Of a stretch of DNA of 64,000 bases, positions 10,451-22,430 are shown piece by piece. The position numbers were made by a program, and so were the translations under genes. A model generated the notes under the pieces. That model saw only the letters and a program-made list of their open reading frames with translations, ran no database searches and was not told where the DNA came from. Source of the DNA: Calliopum simillimum (taxonomy: Eukaryota; Arthropoda; Insecta; Diptera; Lauxaniidae). The stretch lies in assembly GCA_951812925.1 (NCBI GenBank), contig OX638372.1, forward strand, positions 8,184,001-8,248,000, given 5' to 3'. Positions within the stretch are counted from its first letter, which is position 1. Each line of letters begins with the position of its first letter.

Positions 10451-11640
10451 TTGGATGAGCTTATCCTTTTCCAAGAAGGCGTTCTGGTAACACCACTTAC
10501 TCCTGTATATAATTTTTTCGTGAAAAAATAAAGTCTACCCATTGTGCCATATCCTAAGGTCGACATTGTTATTTCAAAAGTTTATGTTTTGTGACGAACG
10601 TCATTTAATTTAAATTTATGCAAAAGACAAAAATTCATCCCTTACGCGTAAAATTTGCGTTTAAATTTAAATTTCGGATATGAATATTTTTTGGAAACCA
10701 GCAGCAGCAGCAAGGAATAAAATTTACTTGGTTAAAGACATTATGTTAAGTAGCCTAAGACTGAAGTTGTAAGGATAAGAGAATTGAAAGTGATGCAAAG
10801 CAGAAGAGTGCTTGCAAAACAAAACAAAAAAGAGTGCCAAAATGCGCAGAGTAAAATAAAAGAAACATAAAAAAATTTTGCATTTTAGTTTTACGGAATC
10901 TATTTGTAATGTAAAGTGACATATCATTTAAAGACATTTGTGGTAAGAGCATCATGTTGCATGGCTTTAATTTACTTAAATTTATTGTTTTGTTCAAACA
11001 TTTTTTTGGAAAAAAATTTTTTTCTGCGAAAAGGTGAAAAATGCTACAAAAAACTAAAGAGCGGCCTAAAAGTATGCAATGAAATGTGTTGAAATATGTT
11101 GGCTGCAATGTTTATGGTATTTGCTGTTTTTTCACAGCATACATATAGGCTCCTCTATTTTAATTATTATTTTTTAGTTTTGTTTCTTATTTTGGAGTGG
11201 TTATGAGATTGTACGAGTAGCTTCGTAAAGAATTCACTGTTTTCGCTGCTATAACTCTTGAATCAACAACAATGTGTCAATGTATCAAGAAATTGTTATT
11301 TTGCTGTATCATTTGTTTACAATTTTTTATATTTTAAGAAGCAAACAAAAACAACCGGATGAAATAACAATCCAGGAAGTATATATATAAAAAACTCTAA
11401 AGAAATAGCGCAAGTTGTTTATTAAAAAGTTTTCTTTTTTTTTTTGGCATCAGAAGTTGCTAAAAGTTTTTTTTCTTTTGTTTTTCTCGTCACTTTTTTC
11501 TTCGTTTTATCTATCAACCAAACCACCTGAGTTACCTGTTGTTGCGGGATAGTTCATTTAATTATTTTATGCGTAAAAGTTTACTGCACGTGGTTCTTGC
11601 TACTCACACATGCGTCGTATTTTTAGTTCGTTAGGGTTGG
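10451..11640. other. Unassigned AT-rich DNA
   Basis: No gene, RNA or repeat recognised. A minus-strand frame at 10,755-11,108 is rich in Phe, Leu and Cys and has no domain pattern. The word TTAGTTCGTTAGGGTTG at about 11,625 recurs once at about 55,032. Confidence 0.45.
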
Positions 11641-11659
11641 CTATTTTTTTACTGCATAT

Positions 11660-11710
11660 TTTCAAGACAACTTACCTGAAAAGATAGAAAATAAAGAAGA
11701 AAAAGTTAAT
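11660..11710 (-). promoter_or_regulatory. Candidate recursive-splicing ratchet point 1
   Basis: On the minus strand a pyrimidine-rich tract with TATTTTCTATCTTTTCAG is directly followed by GTAAGTTGTCTTG. The junction lies between 11,676 and 11,675. A 3' splice site fused to a near-perfect 5' splice site, with no exon between, is the defining structure of ratchet points known from long Drosophila introns. Possible branch-point words (CTTAAAT, ACTAAAT) lie about 30-50 nt upstream. A second equally good site lies at 34,678 on the same strand. RNA evidence is not available here. Confidence 0.55.
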
Positions 11711-12240
11711 TTAAGTTTTATTTAGTTTATTAAGAGTTTTCTTTTAAGTTTTAAAGATTTTCAGCATATAAGTGGCTTAAGAAAAATGCTTTTAAAAGAA
11801 TATTTTTAAAGAAGGAGGAAAGTGCACTATTTTATGAAGAAGACTATTAACAGAAAATAGTATGCAGTATAGCCTATAGTATCAAAATATTCACCTCAAT
11901 ATTAACTGTTCATAAAGTGTTAACGTCTTTTTGATAGAAAAAAAAAATACATTATCAATTAAGAGCTTTGGGAGCTTTTTATATCAGACAAAATATCCGT
12001 AAGATTTTTGACAGCACAATTTTGTGATAACTCATGACCTTTCTACAGTTGGTCTATCTGCTCTAGTAATACCGTCAAAAAGATCTGTTGTAGTGTGCAA
12101 ATCTAACGTTAAGTGACGCTTCTTCAAGTTTCTTTGTAGCTTGTACAACTGCATCAACCTGTCGAAGACAACAAACTCAAAAAAAAAAAAACTGCTTGGT
12201 TATCGTATCTTGAAACAAACCCACATAATTTGCAATAATA
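11711..12240. other. Unassigned AT-rich DNA
   Basis: No gene recognised. The part 12,000-12,180 is less AT-rich and could be an eroded coding remnant of an unknown element, but no motif can be named. Confidence 0.4.
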
Positions 12241-12640
12241 ACAGTCTCAAGGGTGTTCTTAACCCTAACAATCCACCCCGCTTAAGGCACTCCAGAAGTG
12301 GACGCAATTTCATAAAAATGTAATTGTTAAAGGGAAGCACTCTTAAGGGGTAGGAGATAGGAGTTTAATGTATTTGAAAAAAAGGTTGACGGAGAATTAA
12401 ATGTAGGTAAATTTACACTCTACTTCACCAGGGGCACTCTGGAAGAACTTGAAGTTGGGAGAAAAATTTAATTAAAAATATTATTATTGGAGAAGGGCCC
12501 CCTAAGGAGTAGAGATAGGAGGTAGATATGCTCAAGAGAAATATTTTTGGGGGTTTGTTGGTCTCATATTTTATTCCTCTAAGTGCAACACCTGAACAGC
12601 TATGGATGTAGTGTCGATCATCCTCATATTTTGTAGCACT
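12240..12640. repeat. Degraded units related to the 201-1,141 element
   Basis: GGGCCCCCTAAGGAGTAGAG, AGGAGGTAGATATGCT, TTTGGGGG and CCTCTAAG-GCAACACCTG...CAGCTATGG align in order with 698-860 (GGGAGCCCCCTTAAGG, GGGGGTAGGTACGCTG, CTCCTCTAGGAGTGAC...CAGTTATGGG). A more eroded unit precedes it at 12,245-12,360. Confidence 0.55.
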
Positions 12641-13575
12641 TTACCTAAATGAAATGGCACTCAACATCATTTAACTTACCCCATTTTTTTGCTCAGCATT
12701 ATTTGCGCAAACCCCACAAAAAGATGGTTGTATCATGGACTAAAATAAGAAATTTTAGGAAGATCCCAAAACAGTGAAAATGATTTTAAGAAGATTCCAA
12801 AAAAATTAAGAACATCTCAAAAGGTGATTAAACTCAAAACGGTGAAAATAACTTCAAGAAATCGGATCCCAATATTGGATAGATACATCATTTATTAGAG
12901 CGATACAGAAACTCTTCGTTGCAAATTTCTTTGGCAGTACAATCATCATCTTATCATTCAACCATAATTGAATTGCTGGTCTTGGGTTAGTGTAGTAAAT
13001 CAATTTTTTCGGGAAATTGGAAAAAATAATGACTTTGAGGGTCTCATGCACATAAGTTGATGAAAATGATCCCAATGTTTGTTGAAAATCCCTCTTTTTA
13101 AATCCTTGGGTTGTATTGTATCCAAATCAAGAAATTGTGCACTAAATCACGTCTAATATGCATATTAAATATATAGGTTGAATTGTGCAGTGCCGCCATT
13201 GTTGGACTTTTAGCACAGTCCCACCTGGAGAAACTACACATTGTCCCCATAGAAGTGAAATGTACTAAGTAAGTTTTTCATGTTTTTAGATATTTGATGT
13301 TCAAGAAATTAAGTTTTGTTTTTGAGTATGGAAATTGTGTGTTTTGTTTTCACTTTTATGATGAAAATAATCAATTTTTAACAAAGATATGGCTAAATGG
13401 GTCTTATCAAACTAAAACCTATAATAGTTTGGACCAGAAATACCAAATAACTGAAACCTACAAAAAACTGATATAGTGCTTTTCACTTGTATAGGGGCGA
13501 TATAACAGGTAAAATATTTTAGATAACGGATATGTGCTTTTCGGGTCGTAATTACTTTCGAAATATAGCTTTTAA
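12641..13575. other. Unassigned DNA
   Basis: No gene recognised. A minus-strand frame at 12,854-13,075 (73 codons, ending YWDPIS near its C-terminus) has fairly normal amino-acid composition and could be an eroded transposase piece, but I cannot name a family. The rest is AT-rich. Confidence 0.4.
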
Positions 13576-13579
13576 TAGC

Positions 13580-13890
13580 AGATCCAAACTTTCGTTCGTT
13601 TGTGGGTCAAAAATGGGTGGTGCCACGCCCTTAAGTGAAAAATATGCTCCCGCAGCTTAGACGTAGCATCGATTTTGATGAAATTTGGTTTGGGCATAGG
13701 ATTAACGCAAAAGGAACGATCATATACTACCTTTATGATCTGAATTGGGCGGTGCCACACCCTTGAACTAGGAAATATGCTCTCATTGCAACACCACTAC
13801 ATCGATTTTTATGAAATTTGGTATTTATATAGGATTAATGCAAAGAAACGAGCTGTATATTTTTAAATAGGCCGCTGTACTAAATTCTAT
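13580..13890 (+). repeat. Dispersed GGTGGTGCCACGCCC repeat, two tandem units
   Basis: GGGTGGTGCCACGCCC at about 13,616 and GGGCGGTGCCACACCC at about 13,747 are about 131 bp apart. Each is followed by AAATATGCTC and CATCGATTTT-ATGAAATTTGGT. It is the same family and orientation as 41,530-41,990, where three units are present. Confidence 0.7.
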
Positions 13891-15889
13891 GAAATTCGGA
13901 ATCCTAAATTGGAAATTAAATATTTTTGTAATATATCAGACTTGAAAAAACATTAAGGGACATACGCTATCGTATGAAAACCATTAATTTGAAAAAGAAT
14001 TGCAGGAAATATTATATTTATAAAAAAAGTTTAAAGACTTTAAGATACGTTAAGCTTAGAAACAAATAAAAATGTCTTTCAATTCAACACCCAAGCGTAA
14101 ACTCAGAGAAAAGAAGCTTTTGGGTGCAAATTCAATTATTAACGCCTCACCGCGTGGACATTATTAAGTGATATAACCAACCTTTAAGCCGCTGAATTTT
14201 TATTTTTTTGTTGGTTAACAACACTGTACGGGCTTTGACATTTCTCATTTTTCTTCATTTTTTATTACCTACCTACTTTTTTACAGCTTTTTTTTTTTTT
14301 GTCAAAATCTAATCATGTGAATTATCTCATTGACGTGGATTATTACGCTATCTGGGATGCTTTCTTTTTGTTGCTTTTAAAAATAAATTCTCGGTATGAA
14401 ACGCAAGGCGCTTTGTTTTTTATTTATATGGATAGATACATTTTATATAATGGGGGTTTCTTTATTTTGATTTTTGTTTTGTGCCAAATCAAGTGTTTAA
14501 AATGTGATAAATTCTCCTTCCTGCCTGTGCTTCTTAATGTGTAACATTGTTATGTCTTTATTTTTGTTACTTTTGTTTTCTTAACACGTTGATGGACAAT
14601 AATATGGCGTATGAGTAACGTATAATTTTTGGGATGTGTCTATAGCTCCTTTGTGCTTATGAGAGCTTGTCAAAATTTTTTAGAGTTTTTTCTTTTCTTT
14701 GAATGTTTTTGTCGCAAAATTTGTATGTAAGTAGGTAGGTATTGCTATCTTTTTATGTAATACAGTAACTTTTACTTTGTACAAATTTGCTCAATCAGTC
14801 ATAAAGCTGTTTGCTTTTACTTTTACGTCTTCTGTGTCTTTGATTTTTATGCCTTAAGGCCATAAGTAGAAATGTTCTCTGAATTAAGAAATTTTTAAGT
14901 CAATAAAAAATAAATGAATTGAGTGGCAAAGTGAAAATTCAATAATAAGTCAAGTTTTTCTTAAAGTGTTTCTTGGAAAATTTAAACCATTTAATAATGT
15001 GATACTCTTAGGCAGTTCAGATAAAAAAACTTAAAATGTCAAATAAATTCTTTTTTCATTTCCTTTTCATATTCCACTTATTAGACTTTTCTGCTTCTCT
15101 TCAATTACACTTTGCCATTAGATTGCAACTTTAGCTTGCAAAGCTTAAACTTTGACCTGAAAGCAAATAAATGCAAGATTTTGAGCAAATATTCTCTCAG
15201 AAAACTTTATTAACAGCAATTATTTTGTACTTAGACCCAGTGACCGAGACTGTGCACTCGTAAATATGTCAAATGTGAATGTGATGTTATCAGCAGCAAA
15301 GAAAAAACAGTTAACAATTGCAAAAACTTCTAGCCAAAGTCAACCCAAAACAATAAAAAACCGAAATACCCAAACATTGCCCATAGATATGTTTGTTCCA
15401 AAACACAACAGCAGTGAACATGAGAAATCGTTTTATTAAGTATTTGGTGTTCATCAATCCATCCATCCACAATTTCAATTGAAATTGCAGCTTAAACTCT
15501 TTACATGCAAAGAGTTGTTAGAAGATTTGCCAAAAAAAAAGAAGAAAAAGAATATGAAAACTTGGAAAATGAAATATAATCAAAGTGAAAAGGAAATGGC
15601 AGCAACTTAAATATACCGGTTAGTTTGCTTATTGACCATTGCACAGTGGGAAAAATTGTAAAGTTACTTTATTTAGATTAAAATATTTAGTATGTGAAAT
15701 TTTTCGACATCTAACTTTCCATACTTTTATCTATTTTTTGCTGTTTTCGGTTGGTACTGCTTCTTTTTGGTACGCAATTTTCATATTATTCAATATCGAT
15801 TTTCTTGATATTTTTCCATCCATCCGATTGTTTGATCATTATTATAATTATCTGAAGATTGTGAATTGCACTGCAACCTAAAAGATCTT
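13891..15889. other. Unassigned AT-rich DNA
   Basis: No gene, RNA gene or clear repeat. Frames at 14,299-14,544 and 15,639-15,881 are Phe/Tyr/Ile-rich products of AT-rich sequence. Confidence 0.5.
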
Positions 15890-17130
15890 TTGTATAGCCT
15901 CTTTCCCCTTGAGAGCAGTTCTAGATTATTTATAAATCTCGTCGCTGCCATGAAATTAATGTTATCCAAGCCACTCCGATTTAAAGTCCTTGCTTATAGG
16001 TAATAAATACTGCATCTCACCGCAGCAAGGCATAAAACATGCTCTGCCATTTCCAAGTCCTTTTGAGAGAGTCTGTAGGAAACAACTTGTCGTCTAACAG
16101 ACCCATCGTTTTTAGTAGTAGTTAATTCTTCAGTGGCTTGTTTGCTTCCGCCTTAATATGCTTTAGATGGACTAGCTTTTTAGCCTCCCGCAAGGCTTCT
16201 TTTCATATATTTCTAAATTAAGTTGTTGTTGAAGCTATCTTTTACATCGAAGAATGGTTCTTGGTCCATGAAATTATTAAATGTGCCTCTCTTAGCCAAA
16301 AAAAATATCTCCTCATTGCCTTTATGTCACTCATATCTTGGTATTCAGATTAGCGTCATATCATTCTTCCTCGACAAGGATTGAGGAAGTTCAAACTAAC
16401 TTTGAGTATATCGAAAAAGCCATTTAAGATTTTAGTGTTGTCTGGCTGTCCAAAAAAATTTATATGTCAGGTTGAGAAGTGTCCCCGTGTAGACATTTTC
16501 TACCGCACAACTATAAATTTTGAACCTCCCCCTGAAAAATGAAGCTACTTTCTAACTGCTTTTTGGAATCTTTACTACAGCTCCTACGCGACCATATTCC
16601 ATTTTGGACCCATCAATGAACCAAAGCTGTGTTTTGTTTTTATATCATTTTTGGCAACCATGAAATTTCTGGAGAAAACAAATTTATTTTGCCCATCGTA
16701 TCGAAGACTGCTAGATATGGTGTATTGCATTCAGAGTTTTGACATGTCTTGTTAGATTGCCTTCTTTAAATTAGTCTTATTAAAATAGCTTGAGAACTGC
16801 ACAAGTTGCTCCTTTCTAAACCATAAGTCTATGAGTAGTGGGTCGCATTAGCATGCCTATTGCAACTATCGGGCTCGTGAGTGCTATTAGCTTTCCTGTG
16901 ACAATCAAGCAGACAATTCTATAGATTTTGCTTAGTTATTCTAGAGCTTTTATTTGGTCTCCTTTTGGCCACCATGCTATTGATGCATAGATGATAAGAA
17001 TTGGCACAATGACTGTTTTGTAAGACCATGTTATTTTTGAGAGTAGTCCCCATGTTTTCCGTACATAAAATTTCTTCATTCGTAGTTGTCTTCAGAAATA
17101 GTTTAAGCACATGCAATACTTCTTGATCAT
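15890..17130 (-). pseudogene. Decayed R1/LOA-type LINE with RNase H remnant
   Basis: Read on the minus strand, the block starts near 17,065 with a KTWGLLSKITWSYKTVIVP-type stretch, then ILIIYASIAWWPKGDQ, then SKIYRIVCLIVTGK and LTSPIVAIGMLMRP. This is the post-RT region of R1/LOA-clade LINEs (K-WGL...RPIL-YG---WW...LSK-QR-ACL-ITGA...TPT-A---LL). At 16,625-16,567 it reads WFIDGSKMEYGRVGAVV, the start of an RNase H domain with its first Asp. Further on (about 16,350-16,240) it shows an I-WIP-H---GN--AD-LAK--type remnant (seen as IPRYE, KGNEE, LAKRG) and then a tail. Many stops and frameshifts make it an old pseudogene. Coordinates are approximate. The ORF1 and RT catalytic core are missing. Confidence 0.75.
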
Positions 17131-17584
17131 ACTGGACACTTTTGAATTCTTTCCAACTTTTTGAAGCTTTTCGAAATCATTTAACAACTATCGCGTTTCT
17201 CGATTTTTTTTTCTAAGCTTTGCAAATGTTTTCTAACTCCCTCGAAGTTTTTTGATACCACTCACATAAGTAGTCTTTTTTGATACTCATCGACTGCTTT
17301 TCAAAATTTGCAATATTTTTAGCTTTTCTGAACAATCCTTAATTTTTCAAGTATTTTTTCGATGCGCTTAGAATGCTTTTAATGTTTTCTATGCATAAGT
17401 ATTGGATTCTTTTTCTTTAAAGTTTTCGAAAACAGCAATTTGTTTTTTTATATGTATATTATTTTATATTATTGCAACTTTTCGTTTATATCTTGATAGT
17501 TTTTGATAATCTTTAACAATCGATTTTATTAAAACTTTTCAAAATTTCTGACACTATTCAATATTTTTCAGTTATTTCAACTCT
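17131..17584. repeat. Degenerate TTTTCGAAGTTTTC-like low-complexity stretch
   Basis: Loose repetition of short words such as CTTTTTGAAGCTTTTCGAA, CGAAGTTTTTTGAT and TTTCGATGC. It resumes after the MITE at about 18,050-18,230 (CTTTCGAAGTTGACC, GCCGAAGTTTTCG), so the MITE inserted into it. No gene. Confidence 0.4.
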
Positions 17585-18048
17585 CTTGAGCCTAGTGATG
17601 AGCAAACCAAGAACAAGATCATAGTAGTCTTGATCTTGGTCTTGATCGTGCACATTGAGTTTTGGTCTTGGTTTTGGTTTTGGTCTTGATCTTGGTCACT
17701 TGCCTTAGTCTCGGTCTCGGTCTTGGTCTTGAAAAATTTTTTTGAGATTATTGATTATTAAAAATTTAGAAACCTTAGTTTTCTAAAGCAGTAAGGATTT
17801 TAAGATGCCAAGTTTCAAATTAAGAGATAATTATATCTTCAAAACGGGCGTAAAACACCTATAACTATATATAACCAAAACTGAAAAGCATTCTTGGTCT
17901 TGATGATTATCCTGACCAAGACTAAGATCAAGATCAAGATCATAGCAGTCTCGGTCTTGGTCTTACAAAGTATCAGCGTCTTGGTCTCGAAAAATTACCA
18001 AAACCAAGAAAAAGACTTAGACATATTTTGCTCATCAGTACTTGAACC
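17585..18048. mobile_element. hAT-like MITE with 8-bp target duplication and CTTGGT repeats
   Basis: The left flank is CTTGAGCC (17,585-17,592) and the right flank CTTGAACC (18,041-18,048), an 8-bp target duplication with one mismatch. The ends are TAGTGATGAGCAAA and the reverse complement of TACTGATGAGCAAA. Inward, both arms are made of a TCTTGG/CCAAGA hexamer minisatellite in opposite orientation, joined by an AT-rich centre (about 17,740-17,890). The 8-bp duplication with short TIRs is typical of the hAT superfamily. There is no transposase; the length is 448 bp. The hexamer arms could form a long hairpin. Confidence 0.75.
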
Positions 18049-20029
18049 ACTTTCATACTGATCTATAATCAGAGTATTTTTTGTCATTTCGAATTTAATT
18101 TTTTTGTTTTTATATTTTTCCATAGCTTTCGAAGTTGACCGGTATTTTTTCACTTTTCTCCATTAAAATGCCACTTTCAATTATCGTCTTTGCCGAAGTT
18201 TTCGTTTTTTCACGATAATTCTGTAAAGGTCACTTAGTATTGCAATAAAACCCACCTCAATGTGAATGATGACTAGCTTGAAAAATTGGATAAGCTAGTT
18301 TATGCAATTCTTGAACGCACTTTACCAGTTTCTGGTTGATTATAACAAAATATCATGCCATTGTTCTCATATTTGCTTTTCATACCATAAACAACAGCGA
18401 TTGCATTCTACGCTAAAAATAGTATACCCACCGGAAGACTTTTTCCAAAAATATACGACATATGAAAGGGTCTGCCTAAAGTTAGCCAAATCAGAATGAA
18501 AAAAAAAAAAATATCAATTTTGTGGCCAATGCAAAATTCGCAATATTGACTGACTATAAAATTGAAGTCAACAATTGACAAAGGCGGCAACATCAACCGT
18601 AGAGACACAACCAATACAAAAAACAGAAAAAGAGCCTGAAATTGGTTTGCTGATTTTACCATCCTAACTATTTGACCCTCAATCAAGCAGCACTAGTAGG
18701 TTTTTTGTGTTTTTCATTTTCGCTTTTTTTGGTTTTTCTCTATTTGCTCCCTATACCATCATATATCTCTTTTATGCCCCACCACACCCCCAAAATGTAT
18801 TGCCGTAAAATTTATTTGAAAACTCTACGAAAGCATGAGACTGAAAATTGAATGTCGATAAGAAAAACTTAATTTATTGAATGATTTCATTTTGTTGTTA
18901 CTGTCACTATTGTTGTTGCTGCTGTTGCTGTTGTCGGTCGTCATCAGCAACAACATTGTTGCCTTTTTGTCCTTTCAATATGTTAGTGTTTGTTGCATGT
19001 TGTTAGGTCTCCTACAGCTACGGTCATTGGTCATTGAATTTGCCAGAGTGTACGTACCTCTTTGTTGTATATATCATGGTGCTTGACATTACGCTGCCGG
19101 TTTTGCCTCCCTCTATTACTCTCTTGACCACTACCCCCAAACTTCTAAACACCCATCGCATTGTAGTTGTAGCAAAGTTGAGTATAAATACAACAAAGCA
19201 TTCAACCAGCGGCACTTTTATCTGTCCGTCCAGTACAATCGTACCCGTTCTGTTCATCAATGCAATCCCTAAATAGCAAATAGCCTTCAAGATAGACAAG
19301 CGACATGTGTGAATAGTGGCGCACAGGCCACACTGGGTACACTGAACAAGAGTTTGACGACTTGCTTGCCAAAGTTTAAATCAATGGAAGGAGGGTGAAT
19401 AGCAGTGAAATAGTGCGCACATTGAAAGTAATGGTCAACAGTAGCAACAACAACTAAAGGAATAAAAAATGACAAAAAAATTATGCGTGTGTTGAATAGT
19501 TTTGTTTACAATTTCATATTGATTGTGATTGCGTGTGTGTGTGTGTGTGTAATTGTGTATTTGCAAGTGTGAGTGCCCTGCACATTAAATGTTTAATAGC
19601 CAGAGGCTGCCTTTTATTTCTGTGCAAATACTTTTATAATACCATTGAAATTTTACTGATTTCCAAAGAATCTTTTGTTTGTCTTGTGCATCTAACACAC
19701 ACACACAGACACACTGCATTGATTTTGTACATTTACTTCAATGGAAGTTCGGCATGATGAGTTGGTATTTGAGTTCTTACAATTTTGGAAGAATTTCGAA
19801 TTTTAATTCAATTGATAGCTATTGAGAATTGGCTTATACGCCTTATGAAATTAAAAGGAAATTATTTTAAGTAATATAAAATTTACAGTGCACAATTCAG
19901 TTGAGGAAGCATTAATGGATATATAATTTAAATTTAATGAATTCATTTAGCATTTGTAACATTTATGAAGCAAATACTTCAAATGTAGAAAATAATAGCT
20001 TTCTTCCAATTATTAACATTTTCTGATTC
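18049..20029. other. Unassigned DNA
   Basis: The first 180 bp continue the low-complexity stretch. After that I see no gene. A TG microsatellite lies at 19,532-19,552 and short TTG/CTG runs near 18,910. The segment 19,030-19,460 is less AT-rich and has overlapping open frames on both strands (91 and 80 codons), but neither shows a recognisable motif. Confidence 0.45.
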
Positions 20030-21600
20030 TTAGAAAATTTTTCGACTGTTCAAAATTTTTCCAATTATCAATAGCTTTTGAACTGGCAACATCTTTTGAC
20101 TTAACCACGTTTTTCTAAATTGTACAATTTTTCGATTTTGTGGCATAATTTTAGTTTCAAATTTATGTACTTGCATCCATTTTGCAACATTTTTAGTCAG
20201 CAACATTTTTCTACTTCGAAACATATAATCCATTTCGAAACATATAATCAGTTTCAAACAATAGTTCAGCTTGCAACACATTTTCAGCTTGCAACATTTT
20301 TCCAATTCGAAACATTTTTCTTTGGGCAACATATCTTCAGTTTGAAACAAAAGATCGCAACATTTCTTAAGTTTCAAAAATTTTTTCATTTTGCAACATT
20401 TTTCGACTTTGCTAAATTTTTCGTTTGGCAACACTTTATCAGCCTGCAACATCTTTTATTTTGCAACATAATTAAATTTTTCAATATTTTTTCACTTTGC
20501 AACGTTTTACCATTTGGCAACATATTATCATTTTGAAACAACTGTTCATTGGCAAAACTATTCGAGGATGCAACATTCTTCCAATATGCAACATTTTTCT
20601 TCTGTCACCCTATTTTCAGTTTGCAACGATTGTCCACATTGCAACATTTTTCAAGTGAGAAAAACTTTCTTGCTTTGCAACATTTTTCTATTTAGAAATA
20701 TATTTTAAGACTCCAACATTTTGCTAGCTTGTAGCAACATTTTTCTAAATGGAAAATTTGTTTTTCAGTTTGAAACAGTTGCCCACTTTGCAACATTTTT
20801 AAAGTTTGGAACACTTTGTTACTTTGCAACAGTTTTCATATATAAATATATTTTTAGATTGAACTGTCTAGTAAGCAACATTTTGAAAGTTTGCAATAAT
20901 TTTCCTGTTCGCAACATTTGTCCGATTTGCAATAATTTTCCATGTGGCAACATATTTTCAGTTTGAAAGAATTGTCCACTTTGCAACATTTTTCAAGTTC
21001 TGGAACACTTTTGCAACATTTTTATTTTTTTTTTATTTACGTAGTTTGAAATAACACTTTTCCAGTTTTCAACACTTTTCCAGTTTGCAACATTTTTCCA
21101 CTTTGCAACAATTTTTCATTCAGAAACGTATTTTCAGCTTGCAACATTTTTCAAGTTTGCAACATTTTTCCATTATGTTTAGTTTGCAACATTTATCAAG
21201 TTGTAAACACTTTCCAGTTTGAAGCGTTTTTCCTGCTAGCAAAATTTTTCCATTTGGCAACATACCTATTTTCAGTTTGTCCAGCTTGCAACATTTTGCA
21301 AGTTTGCAACACCATTGTCCACTTTGCTACACTTTTCAAGCTTGCAGCACTTTTTAAATTTGAAATATTTTTAAACTTTGCAACTTTTTTACATTCCGAA
21401 AGATATTTTCAGTATGAATCAATTGTTCACCCAGAAACGTTGGCTGCTTTGCAACATTTTTCATCTTAGCAACAATTTCGTACTTTACAACAGTTTTTCA
21501 CATTTACACATTTCTCGAACTTCCATTCACCAATATTTTTCGACTTTTCAACAATTTTTCATTCAGCGACATTTTTGCACCCTCCGCAACATTTTTTCTG
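20030..21600. repeat. Long degenerate GCAACATTTTTC array, part 1
   Basis: The word TTGCAACATTTTTC and variants (GAAACATTTTTC, GCAACATATTTTCAG, GCAACAATTTTC) recur dozens of times at irregular spacing of roughly 18-35 bp. The spacer words (AGTTT, CACTTT, CAAGTTTG) are also similar. Several frames in both directions remain open because the unit lacks stops (F-A-T-F-F type peptides). These are shadows of the repeat. Start and end are approximate. Confidence 0.85.
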
Positions 21601-22430
21601 CAACTTTGAAATACAATAGTTTCTCGCACTCATTAAATGCTAGCGAATAGAGTTGTTCGGAAAACGCATCAAAACATGGATAAGCCCACAAAAAATTCCC
21701 TACTAGGTATTGGTGTACCCTGCTTAATGGCGACAATGCGTTGGTCAACAATGCAATGAACGAAATACTTAAAAAAAGGAATTTTTTCCACTAAAATGTA
21801 GAACACTGTAAATAATACCAAAGACAAAAAAAGCATAAACAGCAAACACAAGATATTAAATATGAAATAAAAGTTTTTTTTTTTTATTTCAAAATTACAA
21901 TGCAAGGCATTTCATTTTTTTTTATATATATTTGTCGCTGTTGATTTTGGTTTTTTTATATTTTTGTTTTTTTTTTTTCAAATCCCATATGGCTGAAGGG
22001 AGAAAATGCTGCAAAGAATCAAACGAGTAACTTTAACCATGGCACTATGTTCTGTTATCAGCAGGAACACCCGCACTATTCACTGTATTTACTATGATTT
22101 TTTTCATTTTATTTTTTTTTTATTTAAAGCTGTGGAAATAAATGTGCAATACACGTCATCGTATTATGACAATGGCGCGTATAGAGTTTCCGTTTCCGTT
22201 ACGTATTTGCATTGTTAGTGCTGTTGCTGTTACTATTACTGTGCTCTTTGTTGTTGTTGCCACATACATACGTTTCTGTTGTTGTTGTTGTTTTTGCTGT
22301 TTTGCTAACAATCAAGATTATAATGTAATGTGACAAAAAAAAAAATGAGAAAAAAGTAAATTGGAGATATGAAATAAACTAAGCGTGATGATACACTGCA
22401 AAAAACAAATAGAGACTGTTAAATGTTTAC
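21601..22430. other. Spacer between the two GCAACATTTTTC arrays
   Basis: AT-rich DNA with poly-T tracts (21,867-21,985) and GTT/TTG runs (22,215-22,300). No gene and no array units, so it may be an insertion that split one array. Confidence 0.5.

Noticed and set aside
19024..19299. 91-codon minus frame with balanced composition
   Set aside because: An 80-codon plus frame overlaps it completely, and neither has a domain pattern, so it is probably chance in a GC-richer patch.
20030..21650. Overlapping open frames up to 140 codons with FATFF or Lys/Cys-rich content
   Set aside because: Products of the GCAACATTTTTC repeat, which lacks stop codons in several frames.
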